A program made the position numbers and the translations under genes. Below are positions 52,593-61,469 of a DNA stretch of 64,000 nt, piece after piece (within the stretch, counting starts at the first letter, position 1; the number at the start of each line of letters is the position of its first letter). A model generated the notes under the pieces. That model saw nothing but the letters and a program-made list of their open reading frames with translations. It did no database searches and was not told the origin of the DNA. The stretch is taken from positions 62,001-126,000 of the forward strand of contig JAEYUQ010000003.1 in NCBI GenBank assembly GCA_023432405.1. Reading direction: 5' to 3'. The DNA is from Actinomycetes bacterium. GTDB taxonomy: Bacteria > Actinomycetota > Actinomycetes > Mycobacteriales > Mycobacteriaceae.

Positions 52593-54194
52593 CTACGCCT
52601 GCTTGATGAGGCGAGTGAGTTCCTGAATGTCGTTGTAGACGGTTTCCTTGTTATTGATGTCTTTGCCAATTTTCTGATGAGCATGAACCACCGTGGAGTG
52701 GTGTTTTCCGCCAAAGGCCTTTCCGATATCTGGGAAAGACAAGTCAGTGAGATCTCGTGAAAGATACATAGCTATCTGCCGTGCGTGGGCGATAGGTTGT
52801 GACTTCTTTGTGCCCATAATGTCAGCTGTGGACACATTGAAGTAATCTGCCACAGTTTCCATGATGAGATCAGTAGTGATACTGACGGTGGCTTTGCCCC
52901 CACCCAACGCTTCAATGGCTTCCAAGGCCAGCTCACAGCTAAACGGCTCGTGAGTGATGGATGCCTGGGCTGTTACCCTCTTGTAGGCTCCGTTGAGTTC
53001 TCGGACGGAAGAATCAAACCGGGAGGCAACCAATTCAATGACGTCTGCGGGAATGTTCAGCCCGTCTGCCTCTGCCAATTTGTTCAAAATAGCTATCCGG
53101 CTTTCCATGTCCGGAGGCTGAACATCGGTGATAAGACCGCCTTGGAACCGAGTACGAAGACGATCTTCCAGGATAGTGAGCTCTTCAGGGCGTCGATCAG
53201 AGGAAAGAACAATTTGAGAGCCACCCTCATACAAGGTGTTGAAGGTGTGGAAGAACTCTTCCTGAGTAGATTCCCTCCCCTGAAGGAATTGAATGTCATC
53301 AATGATGAGCATATCCAAAGCCCGATATTTTTGTTTGAAGGCATCAATACGCTGGAATCGCAGTGCCTCAATAAATCCACTGACGAAAGACTCTGTGGAT
53401 ATGTAGCAGACCTTCAGCTCAGGGAACAGTTGCAGGGCATAATTCCCAGTGGCTTGAAGAAGATGTGTTTTACCCAGGCCAGAACCACCATAAATAAACA
53501 GCGGGTTATAGGCTTTGGCGGGGTTTTCCGCTACCGACGCCGCTGCGCTGCTGGCAAAACGGTTACTGGAACCAACCACAAAATTCTCCAGGGTATATTT
53601 CCTGGACAAGTTAGTGGAGGCGTAATCAGTGGCCGCCGTTGTAGCTGCATGAGCGAAAGCTGGTGTGCCTGGAGGGGTGTTTGTTGGCCTTGTATCAGGT
53701 CTGACAAAGTGGCTATCAGTGTGCTGATAGTGCGCAGGTTGTTGGTGGGTATCTCGAGAGGAATTGTGAGCGGGTTGCTCTGGTTCTTTCCTTTTCAGTC
53801 TGGCCTGAGGCCGAGAGCTCTGGGAGTAAGAGTTCTTGGTGTAAGTGGTGGACCAGCCGTTGAAAAGTGTTTGGTTAGGGGTATCGTCCTCAGGTTCTGG
53901 TGCATCTTCTGTATCAATGGTGATAACCACCACGGTGGGAATCTGAAGAAAATGCGTGAGCGCCTCAGCAATGGGGGTGCTCAGATGAGACTCAACATAG
54001 TTTCGCGTGCCCTCGTTGCCAACGGAAAAAACGGCATACCCATGAGCGATGGTGTTGGGTTTGACCAGCTCTAAGAAGCGCTGCGAAGTTTTTGGCAGGG
54101 GTTCGCGGTGCTCCTCAATCGCTCTTTGTGTATCAGTGAGATATGAGACGACAGATGGCCACAGCTGTTCCAGATCTATCTGTGGCTCAGTCAT
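52593..54194 (-). CDS. dnaA: Chromosomal replication initiator DnaA
   Basis: 533 residues. Domain I (1-~90) is followed by a long Gln/His/Pro/Thr-rich domain II (~100-200). The AAA+ domain III has YGGSGLGKTHLLQATGNY (Walker A) and DMLIIDDIQFLQGRESTQEE (Walker B). Domain IV is the box-binding helix-turn-helix with FPDIGKAFGGKHHSTVVHAHQKI. DnaA binds the boxes on both sides of the gene and melts oriC. Usual length for the order. Confidence 0.97.
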   Translation of the reverse strand: MTEPQIDLEQLWPSVVSYLTDTQRAIEEHREPLPKTSQRFLELVKPNTIAHGYAVFSVGNEGTRNYVESHLSTPIAEALTHFLQIPTVVVITIDTEDAPEPEDDTPNQTLFNGWSTTYTKNSYSQSSRPQARLKRKEPEQPAHNSSRDTHQQPAHYQHTDSHFVRPDTRPTNTPPGTPAFAHAATTAATDYASTNLSRKYTLENFVVGSSNRFASSAAASVAENPAKAYNPLFIYGGSGLGKTHLLQATGNYALQLFPELKVCYISTESFVSGFIEALRFQRIDAFKQKYRALDMLIIDDIQFLQGRESTQEEFFHTFNTLYEGGSQIVLSSDRRPEELTILEDRLRTRFQGGLITDVQPPDMESRIAILNKLAEADGLNIPADVIELVASRFDSSVRELNGAYKRVTAQASITHEPFSCELALEAIEALGGGKATVSITTDLIMETVADYFNVSTADIMGTKKSQPIAHARQIAMYLSRDLTDLSFPDIGKAFGGKHHSTVVHAHQKIGKDINNKETVYNDIQELTRLIKQA

Positions 54195-54837
54195 ATATCC
54201 GCCCTCTATCGTTCGTGAGAAACCGTTATCCGTAGGAAGTTATCCACAGGTGTGGACTGCTACTTCAGGAAGTTATGCACAGGCTGACCTGAGAGTTGTT
54301 AATAACTCTGTAACCAGCAAAAACTCTCTGAACAGCAGTTTTGTCTGCTTGAACTTTAACCTTCAAGTTGAAGTATAGAGTTATCCACAGCCACAAGTCA
54401 TATAGGTCATTGATAGTTCATGAGTCCACAGAATGTCTAAACGGATAAAAAATGGTTCCACAATGGCTGTGACTGCTGTGAAACCTCGTGTGTGGAAGGA
54501 TTCTTCAGATTCCCCTGACCTGGAATAAAAGAAATAACATTTTTGTAATTACATAAAAAGCATTTCGGGGGGATTCCTCACCCGTTATACCCTTGGGAGC
54601 GCATTACAAGGTCTTTGGTACATCCTCAATTTGGTGTGATCTCCATGAGTCGCGTACTCTATGTGAGTCTGAACGCAGCCTTGTGCTGTGCATATTGGGA
54701 AGCAGGGGCGGTCATCCAACTCCGGACCGATCTCCTGCGTGCGGAAACGCACACTCAACATAGATGTTGACGTAGAGCTGGTGGATAGTTTCCGGAGTGC
54801 TACTGCCAGCACATGATCTTCTAAAGGAGAGATTTCC
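54195..54837. other. oriC, dnaA-rpmH portion with AT-rich unwinding candidate
   Basis: 643 bases. DnaA boxes: TTATCCGTA (54226-54234), perfect TTATCCACA (54240-54248), TTATGCACA (54273-54281) and perfect TTATCCACA (54381-54389). A nearly G+C-free stretch at about 54523-54563 (AATAAAAGAAATAACATTTTTG and on, mostly A and T) is the best duplex-unwinding candidate. The rpmH promoter lies further right. No gene is seen. Confidence 0.75.
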
Positions 54838-54981
54838 GTGGCAAAGGGTAAGCGGACATTTCAGCCGAACAACCGCCGTCGCGCTCGTAAGCACGGGTTC
54901 CGCACCCGGATGCGTACTCGCGCCGGGCGCGCCATCGTATCGGCTCGGCGTAGCAAGGGCCGTGCTAGCCTCACCGCCTAA
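54838..54981 (+). CDS. rpmH: Ribosomal protein bL34
   Basis: 47 residues, GTG start preceded by AAAGGAGAG: VAKGKRTFQPNNRRRARKHG and on, ending RSKGRASLTA. It is extremely Arg/Lys-rich and shows the standard bL34 sequence. It begins the conserved rpmH-rnpA-yidD-yidC cluster on the opposite side of oriC from dnaA. Confidence 0.97.
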   Translation: MAKGKRTFQPNNRRRARKHGFRTRMRTRAGRAIVSARRSKGRASLTA

Positions 54982-54993
54982 GGTGAGTGGCTG

Positions 54994-55353
54994 GTGCTTC
55001 CCAGGAACCACAAGTTAAATTCACCTGCCCAGTTCACCCGTGTGATCAAGAAGGGTAGAAAAGCAGGATCCCCTTTCTTCGTGGTCTACCTGTGGAACAA
55101 CACCACAGACGTTGCTAGCTTCGGGGGTCCGCGATGCGGGCTCATCGTTTCCAAAGCCGTCGGGAATGCAGTGACTCGTCACTCCACCTCTCGACGGCTT
55201 CGTCATGTCTTCTTTTCCCTTATCGACGCCCTGCCAACCACAGCAAACGTAGTGGTTCGCGCTCTACCTCGGGCTGCGGGGGCGTCGTCAAGGGAACTAG
55301 AGCAAGAGATGAGACGTCTGATAAAGAAGCTGCTATCTGAGTGTCGTGGCTGA
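54994..55353 (+). CDS. rnpA: Ribonuclease P protein component
   Basis: 119 residues, GTG start 12 bases after rpmH. It begins LPRNHKLNSPAQFTRVIKKGRKAG; the RNA-binding RNR-type motif is GNAVTRHSTSRRLRHVF. It assists the P RNA in maturing tRNA 5' ends. The gene carries one exact copy (55215) and one two-mismatch copy (55280) of the 17-bp dispersed motif. yidD may overlap its 3' end. Confidence 0.94.
   Translation: MLPRNHKLNSPAQFTRVIKKGRKAGSPFFVVYLWNNTTDVASFGGPRCGLIVSKAVGNAVTRHSTSRRLRHVFFSLIDALPTTANVVVRALPRAAGASSRELEQEMRRLIKKLLSECRG
55215..55231 (-). repeat. 17-bp dispersed motif, copy 3 (in rnpA)
   Basis: GGGCGTCGATAAGGGAA on the minus strand of rnpA, read in frame as Ser-Leu-Ile-Asp-Ala-Leu on the coding strand. 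A looser copy, GGGCGTCGTCAAGGGAA, follows on the plus strand at 55280-55296. Confidence 0.75.
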
Positions 55354-55361
55354 GAAGTATC

Positions 55362-55574
55362 ATGACGAAAACTTTGATATGGCTGGTTGAGTTTTATCGG
55401 AAGTACCTGTCTGGGTTAAAATCAGGGTCAACCTGCCGGTTTGAGCCCACCTGTAGTACTTACGCGCTACAGGCGTTGCAAAAATATGGGAGCCTCAAAG
55501 GTATCCTGCTCACCGCTATTCGGCTGAGCAAATGTGGTCCTTGGCATCCTGGCGGCTACGATCCAGTCCCCTAG
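55362..55574 (+). CDS. yidD: Membrane protein insertion efficiency factor YidD
   Basis: 70 residues from the ATG at 55362; a GTG at 55341 would add seven residues and overlap rnpA. The family core is clear: FYRKYLSGLKSGSTCRFEPTCSTYALQALQKYGSLKG...CGPWHPGGYDPVP. YidD assists YidC-dependent insertion of membrane proteins and lies, as usual, between rnpA and yidC. Confidence 0.93.
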   Translation: MTKTLIWLVEFYRKYLSGLKSGSTCRFEPTCSTYALQALQKYGSLKGILLTAIRLSKCGPWHPGGYDPVP

Positions 55575-55611
55575 ACTGAATCCAACAACCGTGAACAACG
55601 AGGAATGAAGA

Positions 55612-56574
55612 GTGCTTAATTTCATCTATTGGCCAATTTCTTTTGTGCTGTGGTTCTGGCACAAGGTTTTTGGCTTTATTCTTAATCCGAACTCGGGGCT
55701 ATCTTGGCTGCTGGCCATTGTGTTCCTCACCATGACCATTCGTGTTTTCCTGGTCAAACCCATGATTAATCAGTTGCGATCTGGGCGGAAGATGCAGGAG
55801 ATGCAGCCAAGGATGGCTGAAATCCGGGCGAAGTACAAGAATGACCAGCAAAAGATGATGGAGGAGACCCAAAAACTCCAGAAGGAGATTGGGGTTAATC
55901 CTTTGTCAGGCTGTCTGCCACTGCTGGTACAAATGCCGGTGTTTATTGGCCTGTTTCATGTGCTGCGCTCCTTCAACCGCACAGGCACAGGATCTGGACA
56001 GTTGGGGATGTCCATTGCCCAAAACGCACACACAGCTAACTACTTCTTCAAACCTGAAGATGTGCAGTCCTTCTTAGGTGCGCGATTCTTCGGGGTGCCG
56101 ATTTCTGCGTACATCTCAATGCCAGAGAATATGTACGAGGCGTTTACCCCAGTAGATTTCACTCGAACCAAGATCATGCTGGTGACAGCACCGTTGATTC
56201 TCATCATTGTGGTTGCCACTCACATGAACGCCCGAATTTCTGTGGAACGTCAGAAGGCTCGCGTGGCCTCTGGGAAGCAGAAGGCTCCTGACAACATGAT
56301 GGGTCAGCAGCAAATGGACATGATGAACAAGATGATGTTGTGGTTCATGCCGCTCACCATCCTGCTGACAGGCGCGTTCTGGCATATTGGATTGCTGTTC
56401 TACATGGTGACCAACAACATCTGGACCTTCTTCCAGACTCGCATTATCTACGACAAGATGGATCGTGAAGAAGAAGAGGAAGCTAAAACCAAAGCGGCTG
56501 CACAGCGATCACTGGCACCGAAACCAGGTGTAAAGCCGAATAATCCCAACAAGCGGGGAAAGAAGCGTCAGTAG
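55612..56574 (+). CDS. yidC: Membrane protein insertase YidC
   Basis: 320 residues, GTG start with GAGGAATGAAGA just before. Five membrane helices of the Gram-positive YidC/Oxa1 type. The conserved core has the hydrophilic-groove Arg in FLVKPMINQLRSGRKMQEMQPRM, the coiled cytosolic hairpin KNDQQKMMEETQKLQKE, and NPLSGCLPLLVQMPVFIGLFHVL. A basic C-terminal tail (PNKRGKKRQ) follows. It inserts membrane proteins with or without SecYEG. Confidence 0.95.
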   Translation: MLNFIYWPISFVLWFWHKVFGFILNPNSGLSWLLAIVFLTMTIRVFLVKPMINQLRSGRKMQEMQPRMAEIRAKYKNDQQKMMEETQKLQKEIGVNPLSGCLPLLVQMPVFIGLFHVLRSFNRTGTGSGQLGMSIAQNAHTANYFFKPEDVQSFLGARFFGVPISAYISMPENMYEAFTPVDFTRTKIMLVTAPLILIIVVATHMNARISVERQKARVASGKQKAPDNMMGQQQMDMMNKMMLWFMPLTILLTGAFWHIGLLFYMVTNNIWTFFQTRIIYDKMDREEEEEAKTKAAAQRSLAPKPGVKPNNPNKRGKKRQ

Positions 56575-56581
56575 GACAGTG

Positions 56582-57343
56582 ATGGCTGCTGAAGAGGAGA
56601 TGACGGGGGTTTCTGCGGGGGCTGAGGCTCCAGCTGAGCGTCCGGTTTCTGTGGAGAGCAAGCCTTCTTCGGATGGCAATCAGCTTGCCGAGAGTGATGA
56701 GCCTGCGGAGAGTGTTGCTTCTGCGGAGCTCATAGAAGAGATCTTCGGAAGCAATACCGCAGGTGCCTATGAGTACCATGAATTGCTTGCAACAGATGGT
56801 TCTCAGCGTGGGTTTATAGGCCCACGAGAAGTTCCGCGTCTGTGGCAACGGCACATTCTCAACTGCGCGGTGATTCACGAGCTGTGTCCCAGAGGTGCGC
56901 GAATAGTGGATGTTGGCAGTGGCGCAGGTTTACCTGGAATACCCTTAGCTTTAGCTCGCCCGGATCTCAACATCATCCTGCTTGAACCATTACTCAAGCG
57001 TTCCACATTTCTGCTTGAAGCCACAGAGAAGCTAGGGCTTCGCAATGTGACAGTGGTGAGAGGACGTGCAGAGGATAAGGGTGTTCGCCGTGAAATTGGG
57101 CACCGAGATATCGTCACCTCACGGGCTGTTGCTCCGCTCGGAAAACTGGCACTATGGTCACTACCGCTGGTTCATCAGGGTGGATTGATGCTGTCAATGA
57201 AGGGGGAAACCGTGGCTGAGGAGCTTCAACGAGACAGGAAACTGATTAAGAAAGCTGGGGGCGGAAAAGCCTCTATTCTCACAATCGGTGCCGGAGTTCT
57301 TGAAGAGCCAGCAACTGTGATACGTATTCCCAGGGTCAGATAA
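56582..57343 (+). CDS. rsmG: 16S rRNA (guanine-N7) methyltransferase RsmG
   Basis: 253 residues. The first ~45 are a Glu/Ala/Ser-rich extension. The class I methyltransferase domain follows, with the GPREVPRLWQRHILNCAVI motif and the AdoMet site RIVDVGSGAGLPGIPLALARPD. It methylates G527 of 16S rRNA. It begins only five to eight bases after yidC; the jag/khpB gene that commonly stands between them is missing. parA starts 64 bases on. Confidence 0.92.
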   Translation: MAAEEEMTGVSAGAEAPAERPVSVESKPSSDGNQLAESDEPAESVASAELIEEIFGSNTAGAYEYHELLATDGSQRGFIGPREVPRLWQRHILNCAVIHELCPRGARIVDVGSGAGLPGIPLALARPDLNIILLEPLLKRSTFLLEATEKLGLRNVTVVRGRAEDKGVRREIGHRDIVTSRAVAPLGKLALWSLPLVHQGGLMLSMKGETVAEELQRDRKLIKKAGGGKASILTIGAGVLEEPATVIRIPRVR

Positions 57344-57407
57344 AGCTTAAGGCGAGGTCACAAAGGGTGATAGCCAGCCTGAGATGTGAGGAACTAAGGT
57401 AGGTCAG

Positions 57408-58502
57408 GTGCAGACAGAAGATCAGCAGTGGGAGGACACTCCGATTGCCGCAGCTGCTCGCCAGGCGGCTCGAGTGAAAACTCCCCATGCTCTTTCCCTA
57501 CCAAAACCCGAGCGTCCGCGACTTATAACGGTTGCGAACCAGAAGGGCGGTGTAGGGAAGACAACAACCTCGGTGAACCTTGCCGCAGCCTTGGCTCTTC
57601 ATGGTTTAAAAGTGCTGGTTATCGATATTGATCCGCAGGGCAATGCCTCCACGGCTCTTGGTATTGAACACCGAATGGGTACCCCGTCCACCTATGAGCT
57701 CTTGCTCAATGAGATTTCACCGGAAGAGGCTCTAAAAAAGTGCCCCGGTATGGACAATTTGTATTGCATTCCTGCCACTATTGATCTGGCCGGTGCTGAA
57801 ATTGAGCTGGTCAGTATGATGCGCCGAGAATATCGGCTGCGTGATGCTATTAATAATGCGTTTCTCTACGCCAACGGTTTTGATTACGTTATTATCGACT
57901 GCCCGCCGTCCTTAGGGTTGCTCACTATCAATGCGATGGCACTGGTCACAGAGATTATTATCCCTATCCAGTGCGAGTATTACGCCTTGGAAGGTGTAGG
58001 TCAGCTTCTCAACAATATTTCACTCATCAGTAAGGGAATAAACCCTAAACTGCACATCTCCGGAATCCTTATGACAATGTTTGATTCCCGCACCAAACTA
58101 TCTGAGCAGGTGGTGGAGGAAGTACGTTCTCACTTTGGCGACGTCGTTCTGGAAACTATTATTCCTCGATCCGTCAAGGTATCTGAAGCACCTGGGTTTG
58201 GTCAGACTGTTATTGAATATGATGCCGGTTCAAAGGGTGCTCTGGCTTATGTGGAGGCAGCTGCAGAATTTGCACGACGTGGTGATTACCTTCCCGGCGC
58301 AGGTGAGGGGCCTGTAGGTCATGCCGGGAACGCGGAGGGCGCGGGAGAGACGGGGAACCTGGAAGAAGTGGGGAACACGGATAATGTGGGGGACTCAGGA
58401 AACCCGGTTGAGGCGGGGAACGCGGTACACACAGAGCACACCGCTGACAATCACGCACAAGACGACCAGGTAGCAGGACAAGGAGAAAGCAATGAGCCGT
58501 AA
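57408..58502 (+). CDS. parA: Chromosome partitioning ATPase ParA
   Basis: 364 residues, GTG start. A ~35-residue N-terminal extension precedes the deviant Walker A NQKGGVGKTTTSVNLAAAL and the Walker B-type DYVIIDCPPSLG. The ParA domain ends near residue 295 (FARRGDYLP). A ~65-residue tail made of degenerate Gly-Asn-x4-6 units (GNLEEVGNTDNVGDSGNPVEAGN) follows, unlike the usual short C-terminus. It moves the ParB-parS complex to the pole. parB overlaps the last 11 bases. Confidence 0.94.
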   Translation: MQTEDQQWEDTPIAAAARQAARVKTPHALSLPKPERPRLITVANQKGGVGKTTTSVNLAAALALHGLKVLVIDIDPQGNASTALGIEHRMGTPSTYELLLNEISPEEALKKCPGMDNLYCIPATIDLAGAEIELVSMMRREYRLRDAINNAFLYANGFDYVIIDCPPSLGLLTINAMALVTEIIIPIQCEYYALEGVGQLLNNISLISKGINPKLHISGILMTMFDSRTKLSEQVVEEVRSHFGDVVLETIIPRSVKVSEAPGFGQTVIEYDAGSKGALAYVEAAAEFARRGDYLPGAGEGPVGHAGNAEGAGETGNLEEVGNTDNVGDSGNPVEAGNAVHTEHTADNHAQDDQVAGQGESNEP

Positions 58503-59463
58503 AGGTGGACTTGGCCGTGGTTTAGCGGCGTTAATTCCGACTGCGCCTGAGGAGACCTCTCCGAGTCTTGGAGGGAAGGCTGCCGATATTGTGCTTGGGC
58601 GCTCCCCAAAGCAGCCCAACACTCCAGCTGCAATGGCTGCCGCTGACCACGTGGGTGCTACATACCGAGAGATTCCTTTGGGAGATATCGTTCCCAACCC
58701 CAAACAACCGCGTCAGGTTTTTTCAGAGGAGCAGCTCAACGAGTTGGTTCACTCTGTCAAAGAGTTTGGGCTTTTGCAGCCTGTAGTGGTTCGTGAAACT
58801 CAAGATGGACGTCATTATGAACTCATTATGGGAGAGCGTCGTTGGCGTGCCTCGGCGAAAGCGGGACTGCGCACCATTCCCGCTATCGTCCGGGAAACCG
58901 AGGACGGCGATCTGCTCCGTGATGCCCTTCTGGAAAACATCCACCGTGTGCCGCTCAATCCTTTGGAAGAGGCGGCCGCGTATCAGCAACTCCTGGAAGA
59001 ATTTGGGGTGACTCAGGCTGAGCTAGCGGACCGTTTAGGCAGGTCACGGCCCATGATTAGCAATATGATTCGGCTTCTATCCCTGCCGGTGGAGGTGCAG
59101 CGTCGTGTTGCTGCGGGATCATTAAGTGCAGGTCATGCCCGTGCGCTTTTGGGTCTTAATCGTGGAGTGGAGGCTCAGGTGGCGCTAGCTAACCGCATTG
59201 TGGCTGAAGGCTTGTCTGTGCGTGCCACCGAAGAGGCAGTCACCCTGCTTAATCGCGGAGACGACGTCCCCGCAACGAAACCTCAGAGAAAAAAGCAGCC
59301 ACAACCTGAGTTTGCTCGGACTGCGGCTGAAAGCCTTTCGGATGATTTGGACACCAAAGTTACCGTCACTATGGGTAAGCGGAAAGGCAAAATCGTGGTG
59401 GAATTCGGAGATCAGGCAGATCTCGAGCGGATAGTGGAGATCATTAATAACCGGCGTGTGTAG
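58492..59463 (+). CDS. parB: Chromosome partitioning protein ParB
   Basis: 323 residues. The N-terminus GGLGRGLAALIPTAP is the ParA-contacting helix. The CTPase domain has motifs QPVVVRETQDGRHYELIMGERRWRAS and LLENIHRVPLNPLEEAAAY. The helix-turn-helix (TQAELADRLGRSRPMISNMIRLLSLP) and the C-terminal dimer domain (TMGKRKGKIVVEFGDQADLERIVEII) follow. It binds parS and loads SMC. The start overlaps parA by 11 bases. Confidence 0.95.
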   Translation: MSRKGGLGRGLAALIPTAPEETSPSLGGKAADIVLGRSPKQPNTPAAMAAADHVGATYREIPLGDIVPNPKQPRQVFSEEQLNELVHSVKEFGLLQPVVVRETQDGRHYELIMGERRWRASAKAGLRTIPAIVRETEDGDLLRDALLENIHRVPLNPLEEAAAYQQLLEEFGVTQAELADRLGRSRPMISNMIRLLSLPVEVQRRVAAGSLSAGHARALLGLNRGVEAQVALANRIVAEGLSVRATEEAVTLLNRGDDVPATKPQRKKQPQPEFARTAAESLSDDLDTKVTVTMGKRKGKIVVEFGDQADLERIVEIINNRRV

Positions 59464-59551
59464 CTCGTGCGCGTCCAGGGACGAGTCACACTGAATCTCC
59501 CCGGCAAGGTATGAACAGGCCTAGTGGGGCCCTCAGCTTGTCGAGCTGTAG

Positions 59552-60739
59552 TTAAGCGAGCCCATCCTCTAGCATTTTCGCAAAATTGTAGGTGCCCGTC
59601 GGTTGGGTATCTTGATCCATGAGATAGAGACGCTTGACAGCAACCACAATGGCGTCTGCAATCGCGTCCCGAACACGTGGATCAGTAAGCTTAGCGACGT
59701 CGTCAGGGTTAGTCATGTAACCCATCGAAACCTGGACTGTAGGCATGGTGGTGAGCCGCAGAAGATCCCAGGTGCGTCCGTGTGTGGAATCGTTAATCAT
59801 TCCGGTGCGGGCCACGATTTCACGCTGAATGAACCCGCTCAGTTTTTCCCCAAGAAGCGAGCTGGAACCGTGGTGAGATCCGTAGTAGAACGTGGCTACA
59901 CCACTGGCTTTCTCGTTTTTGTAGTGATCAACCTCCAGGGAGATCATGAGATCTGCTTTGAAGGTATTTGCAATATCGGCGCGCTCACTATGACTGGGAT
60001 CTGCCATGCGTGGGCGCGAAAGGATTGTCTCCATGTTGGCGGCAATCATGCGGCCCTCCACCCTGGTGGCAATATCCCAGATGATCTCCTCTTCATAGAT
60101 GGAGCCGTAGGGCCCGTGGACCTGGGAACCGCGATTGTGCCCGCCCAACGCCGGATCAATGACAACACGTTTTCCCGCCAACATAGGACCAGAACTGCGC
60201 ACCTGCTCCATCTCAATGAGCCGATCAGGGGAGCCACCCCGGATTCTGCGGCCTAACAATTTGAGAGCATGAATGGTTTCTGGACCACAGATTCCGTCGT
60301 CTTTCAAACCGCAGTTGAGCTGGTAATTCATAAGGGCGTGGTAGGTGTCCTCACCGAAGTGCCCGTCAATACGTTTCTGATAGAAACCCAGTTCCTGCAG
60401 TTGTGTCTGGAGATGGGCAACGTCATCCCCAATGATTTGATTGGTGGGTTCATAGGCGAGTACGCGGGCACCAAATTTGTAGTTAGCTTGACGCAATTCT
60501 CGAAGCGTTGCGTCATCAATGACACCCGAGGGGCGTATTCCGCGCGACTGCTGAAAAGCCTTCAAAGTGGAGGATAATTCCTGGTCAAAGTACTCATCGT
60601 CGGGGGAGAAGCGATCACTATCAACGCTGTTCTTCCCGAGGGAACCAGTGAAGTTCTTGAGGAGACCTAGCCGAGCCAGTGCAACCCGCGCTTCTGCCAC
60701 ACGGGGGCTCTTATCACCGACTCGAAAAATATTCACCAC
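59552..60739 (-). CDS. cwlM: CwlM-like peptidoglycan protein (PG-binding and amidase-3 domains)
   Basis: 395 residues. Two peptidoglycan-binding helical repeats (residues ~8-75 and ~85-150: AREARVALARLGLL, VAHLQTQLQELGFYQKRIDGHFGEDTYHAL) precede an N-acetylmuramoyl-L-alanine amidase-3 fold (KRVVIDPALGGHNRGSQ to end). There is no signal peptide. In mycobacteria this protein is cytoplasmic, phosphorylated by PknB, and activates MurA, so it belongs functionally with the pknB operon at 16.8-26.2 kb. The metal His is preserved in GGHNRG. It converges on parB and precedes a 394-base gap. Confidence 0.9.
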   Translation of the reverse strand: MVNIFRVGDKSPRVAEARVALARLGLLKNFTGSLGKNSVDSDRFSPDDEYFDQELSSTLKAFQQSRGIRPSGVIDDATLRELRQANYKFGARVLAYEPTNQIIGDDVAHLQTQLQELGFYQKRIDGHFGEDTYHALMNYQLNCGLKDDGICGPETIHALKLLGRRIRGGSPDRLIEMEQVRSSGPMLAGKRVVIDPALGGHNRGSQVHGPYGSIYEEEIIWDIATRVEGRMIAANMETILSRPRMADPSHSERADIANTFKADLMISLEVDHYKNEKASGVATFYYGSHHGSSSLLGEKLSGFIQREIVARTGMINDSTHGRTWDLLRLTTMPTVQVSMGYMTNPDDVAKLTDPRVRDAIADAIVVAVKRLYLMDQDTQPTGTYNFAKMLEDGLA

Positions 60740-61133
60740 TTATACCCTTTCTGAGGTGATTCTAGGAGATTTCTGGAAGGGGGTCTACTAAGGCTTCTTT
60801 CGTAATGTTTTGTACCTTAACGGTGCATACTGTCTACTTCATGGCGCTATGTGATGGTGTTGGGCTTAGTGCTTTGTGCTTAGTGTGGACCGAGCTGACC
60901 GACCATACCGGACGCTTCATCAGGCTGCTGGTTACGCCAGGCGTACTGATGAGGCCAGGTTGCTGACAGAACCAGATGTGATAGTCGGAACAGGTTGCGC
61001 AGAAAAAACCAGGTGAACCAGTGTGACCGGGAGAACCAAGTTTCCTGGACTACCAGCGGACTTAGCACGTTGATTCATTCCGCGCAGGTGGCTTTTCAGC
61101 TCAGTTTTCAACTACCTGATAAGCGTACTCACC
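60740..61133. other. Intergenic region upstream of cwlM
   Basis: 394 bases between trxA and cwlM, both on the minus strand. A 62-codon frame at 60880-61068 has Trp/Phe-rich composition unlike a real protein. The cwlM promoter should lie at the left end. No RNA gene or strong hairpin is recognised. Confidence 0.45.
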
Positions 61134-61457
61134 CTATTGATAAACCTTAACTTTGGATTCGAGGAAAGCTTGAGATTTCACTCCTGTGAATTGGTACACC
61201 TGGGTGCCATCTTTGAAGAAAATAACGGTGGGAATAGACATGATCTGGTACTTTGCGGCAAGATCACGGCACTGATCCACATTAACCTTAGCCACGGTTA
61301 CGGACTCACCAACACTGTCTGCCACCTTGTCCAAGATGGGGCTGAGAGATTTACATGGTCCGCACCATTCTGCCCAGAAGTCCACAAGAACCAGGCCTTG
61401 TGACTGGAGGACTACGTCCTCAAAAGTGCTTTCATCCACGTTGATGGGTGCTGACAT
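61134..61457 (-). CDS. trxA: Thioredoxin
   Basis: 107 residues, one thioredoxin fold. The active site WCGPCK lies in VLVDFWAEWCGPCKSLSPIL (~residue 31), the buried Asp in LVDFWA, and the cis-Pro in MSIPTVIFFKDG. Small cytoplasmic dithiol reductant, reduced by the TrxB encoded 12 bases upstream in the same operon. Confidence 0.95.
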   Translation of the reverse strand: MSAPINVDESTFEDVVLQSQGLVLVDFWAEWCGPCKSLSPILDKVADSVGESVTVAKVNVDQCRDLAAKYQIMSIPTVIFFKDGTQVYQFTGVKSQAFLESKVKVYQ

Positions 61458-61469
61458 GGTGGTTACTCC

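Noticed and set aside
52950..54074. 374-codon plus-strand frame opposite dnaA
   Set aside because: Entirely antisense to dnaA domains II-III and without any recognisable motif.
58780..58800. Possible parS inside parB (TTCGTGAAAC)
   Set aside because: Only about half of the palindrome matches, and it encodes the conserved VVRET segment of ParB.
60880..61068. 62-codon frame upstream of cwlM
   Set aside because: Trp/Phe/Leu-rich random-looking sequence with no ribosome site or family resemblance.
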